Origin: Treponema sp.
GTDB lineage: Bacteria > Spirochaetota > Spirochaetia > Treponematales > Breznakiellaceae
Direction: 5' to 3'
Assembly (NCBI GenBank): GCA_031279205.1
Contig: JAITIX010000052.1
Coordinates: 1-34,789, forward strand
Length of the DNA: 34,789 nucleotides
Positions 24,308 through 33,214 of this stretch are shown in pieces; position 1 is the first letter of the stretch, and every line of letters starts with the position of its first letter. A program made the translations under genes and the position numbers. Below the pieces are notes generated by a model, which saw only the letters and a list, made by a program, of their open reading frames with translations, was not told where the DNA came from and made no database searches.

Positions 24308-24338
24308 CTGCCCGCAGAAAGATTCTTCCTGCGGGCAG
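24308..24338. other. 10-bp perfect hairpin upstream of the 222-aa gene
   Basis: CTGCCCGCAG (24308-24317) pairs exactly with CTGCGGGCAG (24329-24338) around an 11-base loop. It sits about 30 bases upstream of the ATG on the minus strand, in the presumed leader, so it may affect translation or stability. Confidence 0.45.
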
Positions 24339-24396
24339 CGAGTGTCATTTTACCGGAAACAGGCGGTTTACTGCAAGTAGAGAATATTTTTCTAAT

Positions 24397-24607
24397 GGTA
24401 GGGAGCCGCTCATTACTGGTAGGGAGCTACTCATTACCGGTAGGGAGCCGCTCATTACCGGTAGGGAGCCGCTCATTACCGGTAGGGAGCCGCTCATTAC
24501 CGGTAGGGAGCCGCTCATTACCGGTAGGGAGCTACTCACATTACTGGTAGGGAGCTACTCATTACTGGTAGGGAGCTACTCATTACTGGTAGGGAGACAC
24601 TCACCGC
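24397..24607. repeat. Tandem array, ten copies of a 21-bp unit
   Basis: Units read GGTAGGGAGCCGCTCATTACC with C/T and G/A variants; the seventh has two extra bases, which break the reading frame. They read as a heptapeptide (SLPVMSG) on the minus strand but no credible gene uses them. Together with the array that follows, they fill most of the 690-base gap 24279-24965. Confidence 0.9.
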
Positions 24608-24805
24608 TTGTGGTGTCTGCTTGTAGTGTCTGGCACCGTGTGCGGTGTCTGGCACTGCTTGCGGCACGGCTTGCCGTTTTGGTGTCTGGCACCGTGTGGT
24701 GCGGTGTCTGGCACCGCTTGTGCCGGTGTCTGGCACTGCTTGCGGCACGGCTTGCCGCTTCGGTGTCTGGCACCGCTTGTGCCGCTCGTGGTGTCTGGCA
24801 CCGCG
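24608..24805. repeat. Second tandem/duplicated array built on GGTGTCTGGCAC
   Basis: The 12-base word GGTGTCTGGCAC recurs about seven times, and a longer block starting CGGTGTCTGGCACTGCTTGC is duplicated at about 24635 and 24724. It is GC-rich, unrelated to the preceding array and has no spacers of constant length. The rest of the gap up to 24965 has nothing recognisable. Confidence 0.8.
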
Positions 24806-24965
24806 GTCTGCAAGACGGTGAACAGGCTGTTGCAAGTGCGCCTTGGCACGGTGCAGCACCCGCAGAGAGGAAACATTGTATAGGCGAACGTGTGTTTCTT
24901 TTATATACTGGCTTTGTTCATTAATTGCGAACAAACCTGATTTTGTAAAACCAAGTGGAGGTCTT

Positions 24966-25883
24966 ATGCGCTTATTAACCAGATCCGATTTTGACGGATT
25001 AGCCTGTGGCGCGTTACTGGAGTCTCTGGGGCTGATTGACGAATGGAAGTTCGTTCATCCCAAGGACCTTCAGGATGGGCTTGTGGAAGTTACGAATAAC
25101 GATGTGCTTGCCAATGTTCCCTATGTCAAAGGGTGCAAGCTGTGGTTCGATCATCACTCCAGCGAAACCGAACGTCTGGGGAGCAAGGTGTTCTTTGAAG
25201 GCGTGTGCCGGAAAGCTCCAAGTTGCGCCCATGTGGTGTACCATTATTATGGCGGTAAGAAGAAACTGGGGCGTTTCGCCGAGATGGTTCACTATGTGGA
25301 TAAGGTAGATTCCGCCGATCTGACGCAGGCCGAGATACTCAACCCCAGCGGCTGGATACTTTTAGGCTTCATCATGGACCCCCGCACTGGTCTTGGCAGG
25401 TTCAAGAACTTTACCATCAGCAATTATGCCCTCATGGAAGCGCTGGCAAAGGCTTGCATCACCAAAAGCATCGACGAAATTCTGGCCATGAGTGATGTGA
25501 AAGAGCGCATTGATGTGTACTTCGAGCAGGGCAAACTGTACCGCGAGATGCTGCAAAAGCATACCCACACTGAGGATAACGTGATCATAGTCGATATACG
25601 AAATGTTAATCCAATCTACGTGGGGAATCGCTTCCTAATTTATACCCTTTTCCCTGAGCAGAACATTTCCATCTGGGTGATGGACGGCAAAAACAAGGCT
25701 AACTGCGTGATTACCGTTGGGTATAGCATCATCACCAAAACCGCCGCCATTAATGTGGGCAGTCTGCTGCTCAAGTACGGCGGCGGCGGCCATCGCCAGG
25801 TGGGAAGCTGCCAAGTCGCTTGCGAGGACGCAGAGCGCGTGATCGCAGAGATTGTGGCTCAGTGCAAAACGCAGTCGGAGTAG
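24966..25883 (+). CDS. DHH/DHHA1 family phosphoesterase
   Basis: DHH enzymes hydrolyse nucleotides, short RNAs or polyphosphate with two metal ions. Metal motifs are SDFDGLACG (Asp8, Asp10), FDHHSS (Asp62, His63, His64) and a later YVDKVD segment. The C-terminal DHHA1 part has GGGGHRQVGSC near residue 279. The length, 305 aa, is near NrnA-type enzymes. The ATG at 24966 follows GTGGAGG; a GTG/ATG reading upstream would run through repeat-rich DNA. The exact substrate (nanoRNA, c-di-AMP products or other) is not readable. Confidence 0.82.
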   Translation: MRLLTRSDFDGLACGALLESLGLIDEWKFVHPKDLQDGLVEVTNNDVLANVPYVKGCKLWFDHHSSETERLGSKVFFEGVCRKAPSCAHVVYHYYGGKKKLGRFAEMVHYVDKVDSADLTQAEILNPSGWILLGFIMDPRTGLGRFKNFTISNYALMEALAKACITKSIDEILAMSDVKERIDVYFEQGKLYREMLQKHTHTEDNVIIVDIRNVNPIYVGNRFLIYTLFPEQNISIWVMDGKNKANCVITVGYSIITKTAAINVGSLLLKYGGGGHRQVGSCQVACEDAERVIAEIVAQCKTQSE

Positions 25884-25901
25884 TTTTTTTTGAACCAACA
25901 C

Positions 25902-25937
25902 TGTCTGTTTTTGTAGACAGGCAGTGTTGCAACAAAG
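25902..25937. other. Hairpin after the DHH gene
   Basis: CAACACTG and its complement form the base of an imperfect stem, with TGTCT/AGACA further in and a two-base bulge. A run of T's precedes rather than follows it on the plus strand. It could end transcription or separate the DHH gene from the next. Confidence 0.4.
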
Positions 25938-26081
25938 GTTTCCCATACGCCTTATACACTATATATAGGGTATTTTAAGGGAAAAGGTCTAAATATTTAC
26001 CCTATTAGGGGTGGTGAAGTGGACTGGCACAGGCTATGCTCTATTGCCGGTATGAAGATAAATACTGGTATGGAGATAAAA

Positions 26082-26726
26082 ATGGAAAGAGCGCGACAGG
26101 AAGTATTAGTGGTTCAACTGCCAAAAGCATTCATGGGCGTAATCAACTTTCGTGAAATAAAGACTGAAATCATCAGGAAAGCGATACATTTTCTTATTGC
26201 GTTAAGCCCTACGCTTGCGGAGCTTAACCATTTGCTCACCATGGTTCTCCTTATGGCTGGTACGCTGTTTTACGCATGGGTAGAATACCTGCGTCTTTCA
26301 GGCATCAATGTTCCCCTGATCTCTGCTATTACCAATATGGCGTCGCGCACTCGTGATAAGGGCCGGTTCGTGCTGGGGCCGGTTACGCTGGGTCTTGGCG
26401 CGCTGCTTTCCCTTCTGCTCTACCCGTCGCCCGCTGCCACCATTGCCATTTACGCGCTGGCCTTTGGTGATGGCGTTGCTAGTCTTGTCGGTAAGCTCTT
26501 TGGCCAGTATCGTCCTGCGTTTCTGTGTGGCAAAAGCCTCGAAGGTTCCATTGCCTGCTTTATGGCAGTGTTTCTTGCCGCCTACTACGCGTGCTGGGAT
26601 TACAAGATCGCTCTGAGCGCTGCCATAAGCGCCACGCTCGCAGAGGCTCTGCCGATCAGGGACTATGACAATCTGATCATTCCGCTCATTGTCGGTTTCA
26701 CGGTTAAGTTAGTAGCCGGTGTTTAG
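26082..26726 (+). CDS. Cytidylyltransferase / polyprenol-kinase-like membrane protein
   Basis: This 214-aa membrane protein has about six helices and the family motif AFGDGVASLVGKLFGQYRP followed by GKSLEGS, as in CDP-diglyceride synthetase, dolichol kinase and phytol kinase relatives. These transfer a nucleotide or phosphate to a lipid alcohol. I choose ATG 26082, with GGAG six bases before it; GTG 26019 and ATGs at 26052/26070 are upstream alternatives. The inverted repeat ATAGGGTA ... TACCCTAT at about 25965-26006 precedes it. The substrate is uncertain. Confidence 0.72.
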   Translation: MERARQEVLVVQLPKAFMGVINFREIKTEIIRKAIHFLIALSPTLAELNHLLTMVLLMAGTLFYAWVEYLRLSGINVPLISAITNMASRTRDKGRFVLGPVTLGLGALLSLLLYPSPAATIAIYALAFGDGVASLVGKLFGQYRPAFLCGKSLEGSIACFMAVFLAAYYACWDYKIALSAAISATLAEALPIRDYDNLIIPLIVGFTVKLVAGV

Positions 26727-26795
26727 TTAGGCCGCCCTTGTCCTTTCATCTTCCCTCATTATCAGGTATGTTGCTTCAGTAAGTAAGGAGCTGTG

Positions 26796-27599
26796 GTGAT
26801 AGAACTGAGGGATATACACAAAACGTTTCGCGTGGCCATGCGTGAAAAAGGCGTTATGGCGGCGGCAAAGGCGCTGTTTCATCGGCAGTATGAGGGAAAA
26901 CACGCCCTTGCTGGCATTTCCTTCATGGTTGAAGCTGGCGAAATCGTGGGTTTCATCGGGCCAAATGGTGCGGGCAAGTCCACAGCTATCAAGATTATGA
27001 GCGGAATTCTGGTTCCTGACTCCGGCTCATGTACGGTTCTGGGCGTTACCCCGTGGAAGAACCGCGTCTCCTATGTGTCGCATATCGGGGTGGTGTTCGG
27101 CCAGCGAATCCAGCTCTGGTGGGATGTGCCGGTTCAGGATTCGCTTGAGCTATTGCGGGATATTTACCGGATTCCCCAGCCGCAGTTTGATGAAACCCTG
27201 GCGGAACTGACCGATGTGCTGGAACTGGCGGAGCTTCTTGGCGTGCCGCTGCGTCAACTCAGTCTGGGTCAGCGAATGCGTTGCGAGCTTGCCGCCTCGC
27301 TCTTGCACAAGCCAGCAGTGCTGTTTCTGGACGAGCCGACCATTGGGCTTGACGCGATCTCAAAGCTGGCAATCCGCGCCTTCATCGCACGGCTTAACCA
27401 AGCGCGCAAGATCACGGTTATCCTCACCTCGCACGACATGGATGACATTGAAGCTCTCACGGACAGAATCCTGCTCATTGACGCGGGGAAGATACGCTAC
27501 GACGGTTCTTTGGCAACGATTCGGGAACGCTACGACCAGGGCGGTGGACGCAGTATTGAGGAGATCATTGCCGCGCTTTATCAGGATAGGAACCTATGA
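26796..27599 (+). CDS. ABC-2 type transporter ATP-binding protein
   Basis: This is the ATPase of a three-gene exporter. Walker A GPNGAGKST, the Q-loop region GVVFGQR, the signature LSLGQRMR, Walker B VLFLDEPTIGLD and a TSHD H-loop are all present. The start is GTG 26796, five bases after AAGGAG; GTG 26793 is also possible. Its last four bases overlap the start of the first permease. The family is close to ABC-2 exporters with paired DUF990-type permeases. The substrate is unknown. Confidence 0.86.
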   Translation: MIELRDIHKTFRVAMREKGVMAAAKALFHRQYEGKHALAGISFMVEAGEIVGFIGPNGAGKSTAIKIMSGILVPDSGSCTVLGVTPWKNRVSYVSHIGVVFGQRIQLWWDVPVQDSLELLRDIYRIPQPQFDETLAELTDVLELAELLGVPLRQLSLGQRMRCELAASLLHKPAVLFLDEPTIGLDAISKLAIRAFIARLNQARKITVILTSHDMDDIEALTDRILLIDAGKIRYDGSLATIRERYDQGGGRSIEEIIAALYQDRNL

Positions 27600-28408
27600 G
27601 GCGGAATCTCAGAGCGTATTGGGCTATCTTCAGGATGCGCCTCATCGCAGGTATGCAGTACCGCGCCGCGGCTTGGGCGGGGGTTACCACGCAGTTCTTC
27701 TGGGGCGGCATTGAACTTCTCGTATACGCCGCCTTTTACCGAAGCGCGTCAGCGCCCACGCCCATTGCCTACGACCAGCTCGCCGACTTGATCTGGCTGC
27801 GGCAGGCGTTTCTAGCGCTTGTGATGCTTTGGATGCAGGATAACAGCCTGCTCGACATGGTAGTAAAGGGCGATGTGGCCTATGAGCTGTGCCGCCCCCT
27901 GGACTTGTACTCCTTCTGGTTTGCGCGACTCCTCGCGCTACGGTTTTCCCGCGCAGCCCTGCGCTGTGTACCCATCCTGGTGATCGCCGCCTTACTGCCC
28001 GAACCGTTCCGTTTTCACCTGCCGCCGAGTTCACAGGCCGCCGTCTGTTTCCTGCTGGCGCTGGTCTTTGCCACGTTTCTGGTTGTAGCGCTTTCCATGT
28101 TTATCTACCTTCTTACCTTTTTTACCCTTAACCCCTACAGCTGCCTTATCATTAGCGTTGCTTCGGACTTTCTCATGGGCACGTTGATTCCCATACCCTT
28201 GATGCCTGACTCTTTACAACGTGTTCTGGCTCTGTTGCCCTTTCGTTACATGGCCGACTTCCCGTTTCGCGTATACAGTGGCCATATCGCTGGAACCGAG
28301 GCGCTCACCGGTTTAGGTATACAGCTATGCTGGATAACGTTTTTTGTCATAAGCGGTGGCATGGCGTTTCGCGGGATTCAGAGACGGCTTGTGGTACAGG
28401 GAGGATGA
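27596..28408 (+). CDS. ABC-2 type permease, first of a pair
   Basis: This 270-aa protein has about six hydrophobic helices. It overlaps the ATPase gene by ATGA, which means translational coupling. It resembles the DUF990/ABC2_membrane_6 permeases that come in pairs with one ATPase. An N-terminal MRRNLRAYWAIFRMRLIAGM amphipathic helix precedes the membrane part. The transported substrate is unknown. Confidence 0.8.
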   Translation: MRRNLRAYWAIFRMRLIAGMQYRAAAWAGVTTQFFWGGIELLVYAAFYRSASAPTPIAYDQLADLIWLRQAFLALVMLWMQDNSLLDMVVKGDVAYELCRPLDLYSFWFARLLALRFSRAALRCVPILVIAALLPEPFRFHLPPSSQAAVCFLLALVFATFLVVALSMFIYLLTFFTLNPYSCLIISVASDFLMGTLIPIPLMPDSLQRVLALLPFRYMADFPFRVYSGHIAGTEALTGLGIQLCWITFFVISGGMAFRGIQRRLVVQGG

Positions 28409-28411
28409 GTC

Positions 28412-29185
28412 ATGCTTTACCTAAAATACATCGCTATGCACCTGCGCTCGCTTATGCAGTACCGGATTTCAACCTTGTTTATGACGCTGGGGCAGTTTCT
28501 CGTCGCGTTCTTTTCGTTTCTTAGCGTCTCGCTTCTGTTTGAACGCTTTGGCACTCTCGACGGCTGGACTTTTTCCGAAGTATGCCTCTGTTTCGCGGTA
28601 ACAAACATGGCCTTTGCCATAAGCGAATGTTTCGTGCGTGGCTTTGATACGTTTTCCAGTCTGGTCATTCGCGGTGATTTTGACCGCATACTGCTCCGCC
28701 CCCGCTCCACGCTCTTGCAAGTGCTTGGCGCAGGCTTTGAAATCTCCCGCGTAGGCAGGCTCGTGCAGAGTATTGTGGTTCTCGTCATCGCCATTCCCTT
28801 GACGACTGTTGACTGGACTGGTTCAAAAGTCATCACGCTCATCCTTATGATAAGCGGCGGCGCGGCGGTCTTCGCAGGCGTGTTCATTCTGGGAGCAACT
28901 ATGTGCTTCTTCACGCTGGAAGGGCTTGAGTTCGTCAACATTTTCACAGACGGCGGTCGTGAACTCGCCTCTTACCCACTGCCTGTATATGGGAAGTGGG
29001 TACAGCGCTTCTTTACGTTTATCATTCCCTACGGCTGTATTAACTACCTGCCGCTTTTGTACATCACGGGGCGCGCTGAATCCATCTTGTATATGTTTAT
29101 CCCTCTTCTAGGCATACTCTTCCTCGCGCCCTGTGCGCTTATCTGGCGCTTGGGTGTCAGACACTATACCTCGTCAGGCTCGTAG
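28412..29185 (+). CDS. ABC-2 type permease, second of a pair
   Basis: This 257-aa protein has about six helices and starts three bases after the first permease stop, preceded by GGGAGGATG. It has the conserved cytoplasmic segment FDRILLRPRSTLLQVLG typical of this family. The three genes form one transporter operon. Confidence 0.8.
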   Translation: MLYLKYIAMHLRSLMQYRISTLFMTLGQFLVAFFSFLSVSLLFERFGTLDGWTFSEVCLCFAVTNMAFAISECFVRGFDTFSSLVIRGDFDRILLRPRSTLLQVLGAGFEISRVGRLVQSIVVLVIAIPLTTVDWTGSKVITLILMISGGAAVFAGVFILGATMCFFTLEGLEFVNIFTDGGRELASYPLPVYGKWVQRFFTFIIPYGCINYLPLLYITGRAESILYMFIPLLGILFLAPCALIWRLGVRHYTSSGS

Positions 29186-29272
29186 GCTGGCTCACTCCAA
29201 GACACACACTACGTGGTGGAGGAGACACATGAGAGAGGCGCGCTACGCGGTATCAGCAGACACCGCGCGTGG

Positions 29273-31087
29273 TCAGACGTCAAGGGAGGCCGCCTCATTG
29301 TCGCTTTGCAACTCGAAGATACGGCGGTAGCTGCCGTTCCGTGCCATGAGTTCGGTGTGGGAGCCAAGCTCTTCCACGGTTCCATCTTTCAGCACCAGTA
29401 TTTGGTCAGCCTGCATTAGGCTGGAAATACGGTGGGAGATGATAATTACCGCCGCGTCTTTAACGCGCCTGCGGAGACCTGCACGGATTTTCGCGTCAGT
29501 CTCGGTGTCCACCGCTGAAAGGCTATCGTCAAAAATCATCACCGGCGGATTCGTGGCAAGCATACGCGCTATGGCAACGCGCTGCTTCTGACCTCCCGAA
29601 AGGGTAACGCCGCGCTCGCCAATCACGGTGTCATAGCCATTGGCAAACTCCCTGATGGTCTCATCAACCTGAGCCACTGAAGCAGCGCTCCTGACCTCTT
29701 CTATTGTTGCCCCGTGAACCGCGATGTTTTCTCTTATGGTCTTGGAAAAAAGGAACGGTTCCTGGAGACAAAGACCAATGTAACGGCGAAGGTGATGGCG
29801 GGCAATGCGGCGTATATCCACGCCGTCAATGCTTATACAGCCGCCGTATTCGCCTACGTCGTAGAGGCGGCTGAGCAGTTGCACCAGCGAGGATTTCCCG
29901 GAACCAGTTCCACCGAGTATGGCAAGGGTTTTGCCCGGCTTCACTGTAAACGAAATATCCCGTAAGACCGGCTCGTTCTTCCCATAAGCAAAGCTAACCT
30001 TGTCAAAACGAAGTTCGCCTTTGATTGCGGGTGTCAGAGACCCTACGGCGTCGGTTTCCGGCTCAGCTTGAAGCACTTCTCGCACGCGGCCTGCGGCAAC
30101 CATTGTCTTAGAAAGGTCGGAGAGTATACGGCCAAGCTGCCGTACCGGCCAGATCATCCAGTTGCAGTAGGTGTAGAAGGCGAGAAAGGTTCCGGGTGAA
30201 AGATCGCCGCGCGCGCTCCGGTAAATGCCTGCCGCCACCACAATGGCAAGTTGCAGGCCGCTCATCAAATCGCCCGCGCCCCAGAACAGCCCCAGCATCT
30301 TACCGATATGCCGCCAGATGTCCGCGTAAGCCTTAGTCTTTTCCGAAAAGCGCTCAATCTCAAAGGCTTCCCGGCCAAAGGCCCGCACCACCCGCACTCC
30401 CGTATAGTTCTCCTGAGCGCAGGCTTGCATGGCTCCCTCCGCAGCATCGGCTTTGGCAAACTGCTCGGCAACCCGCCGGAAGTAAATAATCGAAAACACC
30501 AAAATAAAGGGAACCAATGCAAGCGCCACTATGGTCATAAAAACATCCATAGAAAACATCAGTACCAGAGCAATGGTAAAGACGCAGAAGGTACGCAACA
30601 ACTCGCCCAACTGGTTTTGGATAAAGTTACGAATGGTGTCTACGTCTGAAGTACAGCGCTGGATGATGTCTCCGGTCTGGCAGCTTATGTGCCAGTCGTA
30701 GGGCAGCCTCTGGATATGGCCGTAAAGCATGTTCCGCAGCCGCCAGGCGATTGTTTCCCCAATCTCCATGCAGGTATATTTTCTCACGATGTTAAGACCG
30801 CCGGAGCAGATAGCCGCCACGATGATGAACAGGGCGCAAACCCAGAGATTTTGCCGCAACGCAACAGCGCCTCCAAGGGCGTCAAGCAGATGCACGACCA
30901 GCGCCGGCGCGTCAAAAGGCGCTGAACCAATCACCGAATCAATGGTATACTTGATGATTTGAGGGCTTACAAAAGAAAAAGACACGGTTCCGATTGTGGC
31001 AAGGCAACATAGAATGAAACGGAAACGCCGATCCTCCGCCGCCGCGATGATCAGCGCGGAACGGCTTTTTGTCCAAGGTAAATGCAT
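29273..31087 (-). CDS. ABC exporter half with a degenerate Walker B
   Basis: This 604-aa fused exporter of the MsbA/BmrC type has about six membrane helices in residues 20-320. The ATPase has Walker A GGTGSGKSS, the signature LSGGQKQRV, and Walker B VMIFDDSLSAVD, where the catalytic Glu is replaced by Asp, as in the degenerate subunit of heterodimeric exporters. No partner half-transporter gene is in the window. The gene converges with the ABC-2 operon (gap 29186-29272). It may pair with a protein encoded elsewhere or act alone with reduced activity. Confidence 0.85.
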   Translation of the reverse strand: MHLPWTKSRSALIIAAAEDRRFRFILCCLATIGTVSFSFVSPQIIKYTIDSVIGSAPFDAPALVVHLLDALGGAVALRQNLWVCALFIIVAAICSGGLNIVRKYTCMEIGETIAWRLRNMLYGHIQRLPYDWHISCQTGDIIQRCTSDVDTIRNFIQNQLGELLRTFCVFTIALVLMFSMDVFMTIVALALVPFILVFSIIYFRRVAEQFAKADAAEGAMQACAQENYTGVRVVRAFGREAFEIERFSEKTKAYADIWRHIGKMLGLFWGAGDLMSGLQLAIVVAAGIYRSARGDLSPGTFLAFYTYCNWMIWPVRQLGRILSDLSKTMVAAGRVREVLQAEPETDAVGSLTPAIKGELRFDKVSFAYGKNEPVLRDISFTVKPGKTLAILGGTGSGKSSLVQLLSRLYDVGEYGGCISIDGVDIRRIARHHLRRYIGLCLQEPFLFSKTIRENIAVHGATIEEVRSAASVAQVDETIREFANGYDTVIGERGVTLSGGQKQRVAIARMLATNPPVMIFDDSLSAVDTETDAKIRAGLRRRVKDAAVIIISHRISSLMQADQILVLKDGTVEELGSHTELMARNGSYRRIFELQSDNEAASLDV

Positions 31088-31202
31088 TTTTTTAGATACT
31101 CACTTTTTTATGAGCATGGCCTACTTTGCTCCTGATGACAAGCTGTGTCGACCCACCGCTACGTTCCTTGCCCTTGTCAGCGCGATGTTTTATAACAAAA
31201 AC

Positions 31203-31826
31203 ATGATTAACATGAAAAGAATCAGGCTTGTCGTGTTTCCAGCTGTGGCGCTTCTGCACGTCGTCCTCATCTTCTTTCTGGTATTCACCATGAACACCAT
31301 TGCCAGTGAAACCGAGCCAGTCGCCGATATTATGAAGCTGGTTGACGTTCAGGAAGAAACGCCGCCACCACCGCCGCCGCCCGAAGAGGAGCCGCCGCCG
31401 AGCGAGCAGAACACGGTGGAAGCAGTCGCGGCAAACATGAAAGCCGTCGACGTGGTTCCGCAACAGACCGTTGTCCCGTCTACGCCGCGTCTGGTAGTAC
31501 AGACGCAGGAGATTGAGTACCTGCCGGCGCACAAGATTTCCAAACCACCTCAGTTTTCTACTCAGGTTCGGAGTCAGCTCGTCTATCCACCCATTGCCCA
31601 GCGTTCCGGCGTTGAGGGCATGGTCATTCTGGACATGTTCATCGACGCGCAGGGGAACATACAGCGAATTGAGGTGCTTAAAGAAGACCCGCCCGGACGC
31701 GGTTTCGCTGAAGCCGCGCTTAACGCGTTCCGAGGCGTCAAAGCCACGCCCGCTGAGGCTAATGGTAAAGCGGTCGGCACGCGCTACCGTTATCCGATCA
31801 GGTTTACGATCAAGAAGAACCGATAG
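31203..31826 (+). CDS. tonB: TonB-like energy transducer
   Basis: TonB spans the periplasm and passes inner-membrane energy to outer-membrane receptors. One N-terminal helix (VVFPAVALLHVVLIFFLVFT) follows a short basic tail. A proline/glutamate-rich stretch (TPPPPPPPEEEPPPSEQ) follows, and then the C-terminal TonB fold with LVYPPIAQRSGVEGMVILDM and TRYRYPIRFTIKKN. I put the start at ATG 31203 (or 31212); upstream reading overlaps the divergent ABC gene. No exbB/exbD is present. Confidence 0.8.
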   Translation: MINMKRIRLVVFPAVALLHVVLIFFLVFTMNTIASETEPVADIMKLVDVQEETPPPPPPPEEEPPPSEQNTVEAVAANMKAVDVVPQQTVVPSTPRLVVQTQEIEYLPAHKISKPPQFSTQVRSQLVYPPIAQRSGVEGMVILDMFIDAQGNIQRIEVLKEDPPGRGFAEAALNAFRGVKATPAEANGKAVGTRYRYPIRFTIKKNR

Positions 31827-31868
31827 AAAAGCAAGCCGTACCAAGTTATCTAACATGAGGAGGAACAA

Positions 31869-33089
31869 TTGAGAACATTCAAGAAGTCTATAAAACTGAA
31901 TGACGTGTGTTACGACATTCGAGGGCCGGTACTAAAAGAGGCAAAGCGCATGGAGGAGGAAGGGTTTCACATTCTCAAGCTGAATATAGGAAATCCTGCA
32001 CCGTTTGGCTTTAACGCACCGGACGAGATAATCCATGACATTATCGTCAATATGCAAAACGCACAGGGCTACTGCGATTCACAGGGACTCTTCGCCGCGC
32101 GGAAGGCTGTCATGCACGACTTCCAGAACAAAGGCGTCATGGACGTAGGTATTGACGACATTTTTATCGGCAATGGCGTGAGCGAACTGATTATGATATC
32201 CATGCAGGGACTGCTGGACACAGGCGACCAGGTGCTGGTGCCTGCGCCAGACTATCCTCTGTGGACCGCAGCAATAACGCTTTCCGGCGGGACAGCAGTG
32301 CATTACCACTGCGACGAAGGCGCAGGCTGGAACCCCGACCTTCAAGACATAGCCAGCAAAGTAACGCCGCGAACCAAAGCCATTGTGGTGATTAACCCAA
32401 ACAACCCCACCGGCGCAGTGTATGAGCGCGAAACGCTTGAAGGCATTGCCCGCATCGCACTAGAGCATCAGTTGATTATCTACGCCGACGAGATTTACGA
32501 CCGCATCGTGTATGACGGGGCAAAGCATATAACCATGGCCTCCATAGAACCGGAGGTTCTGAATGTGAGCTTTAACGGCTTATCCAAAGCCTACCGGTCG
32601 GCGGGATTCCGCGCCGGTTGGATGGCGCTGTCTGGTAACAAGAAACTGGCCGCCGACTACCGCGAAGGCCTGGAGATGCTGAGCAATATGCGGGTTTGCC
32701 CGAATGTGCCAGCACAGTTCGGCATACAGACCGCGCTTGGCGGCTATCAGAGCATCAACGACCTCATCCTGCCCGGAGGCCGACTCAAGGAACAGCGCGA
32801 TCTGACCGTGAGCCTTATCAACAACATCCCAGGTCTTTCAGTGGTTATGCCCAAAGGGGCGCTCTACTGTTTTCCCCGCATTGACACAGCGCGTTTCAAC
32901 ATCCGCGACGATGAGCGTTTCGTTATGGACATGCTCAAGGAAGAACAACTACTCCTCGTGCAAGGCACAGGCTTTAACTGGAACGCCCCCGATCACTTCC
33001 GCCTGGTCTTTTTGCCTGACAAGGAAACACTCACCGTCGCACTTAGCCGTATGCGCCGCTTCCTCGCCAGTTACCAGCAGATACTTTAA
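31869..33089 (+). CDS. alaA: Pyridoxal-phosphate aminotransferase, AlaA type
   Basis: This fold-type I aminotransferase interconverts alanine and pyruvate with glutamate/2-oxoglutarate in the AlaA family. Visible parts are LNIGNPAPFGF near residues 38-48, the PDYPLW loop near 128, NPNNPTG near 176-182, YADEIYD near 205-211 and the PLP lysine in NGLSKAYRSAGFRAGW (Lys240). The length of 406 aa is standard. The TTG start at 31869 is preceded by GAGGAGG. It begins 42 bases after tonB and may share its transcript. Confidence 0.88.
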   Translation: MRTFKKSIKLNDVCYDIRGPVLKEAKRMEEEGFHILKLNIGNPAPFGFNAPDEIIHDIIVNMQNAQGYCDSQGLFAARKAVMHDFQNKGVMDVGIDDIFIGNGVSELIMISMQGLLDTGDQVLVPAPDYPLWTAAITLSGGTAVHYHCDEGAGWNPDLQDIASKVTPRTKAIVVINPNNPTGAVYERETLEGIARIALEHQLIIYADEIYDRIVYDGAKHITMASIEPEVLNVSFNGLSKAYRSAGFRAGWMALSGNKKLAADYREGLEMLSNMRVCPNVPAQFGIQTALGGYQSINDLILPGGRLKEQRDLTVSLINNIPGLSVVMPKGALYCFPRIDTARFNIRDDERFVMDMLKEEQLLLVQGTGFNWNAPDHFRLVFLPDKETLTVALSRMRRFLASYQQIL

Positions 33090-33096
33090 AAACAAA

Positions 33097-33132
33097 AGAC
33101 GGTGCGCCTGGACGTCTGTGCGCGCACCGTCT
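33097..33132. terminator. Hairpin terminator between alaA and the molybdenum-hydroxylase genes
   Basis: An 11-bp perfect stem (AGACGGTGCGC, 33097-33107, with 33122-33132) has a T-rich side when read on the minus strand (TTTTGTTTTT), so it most likely ends the minus-strand transcript from 34568. It could also stop the plus-strand gene. Confidence 0.65.
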
Positions 33133-33214
33133 CGTATTTCAGGGTTATTCCCCTCCAATAATCTATATATCGGACTGCTATTCCAGGCCTTTAGTAAAAA
33201 AATCGCGCTTACCA

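Noticed and set aside
24345-24934. Minus-strand ORFs of SLPVMS-type and QTPKRQ-type repeats
   Set aside because: They are only open frames through tandem arrays, with no ribosome site or non-repeat sequence of their own.
26019-26081. Longer start for the cytidylyltransferase-like gene at GTG 26019
   Set aside because: The extra residues look unlike the family and GGAG sits correctly before ATG 26082.
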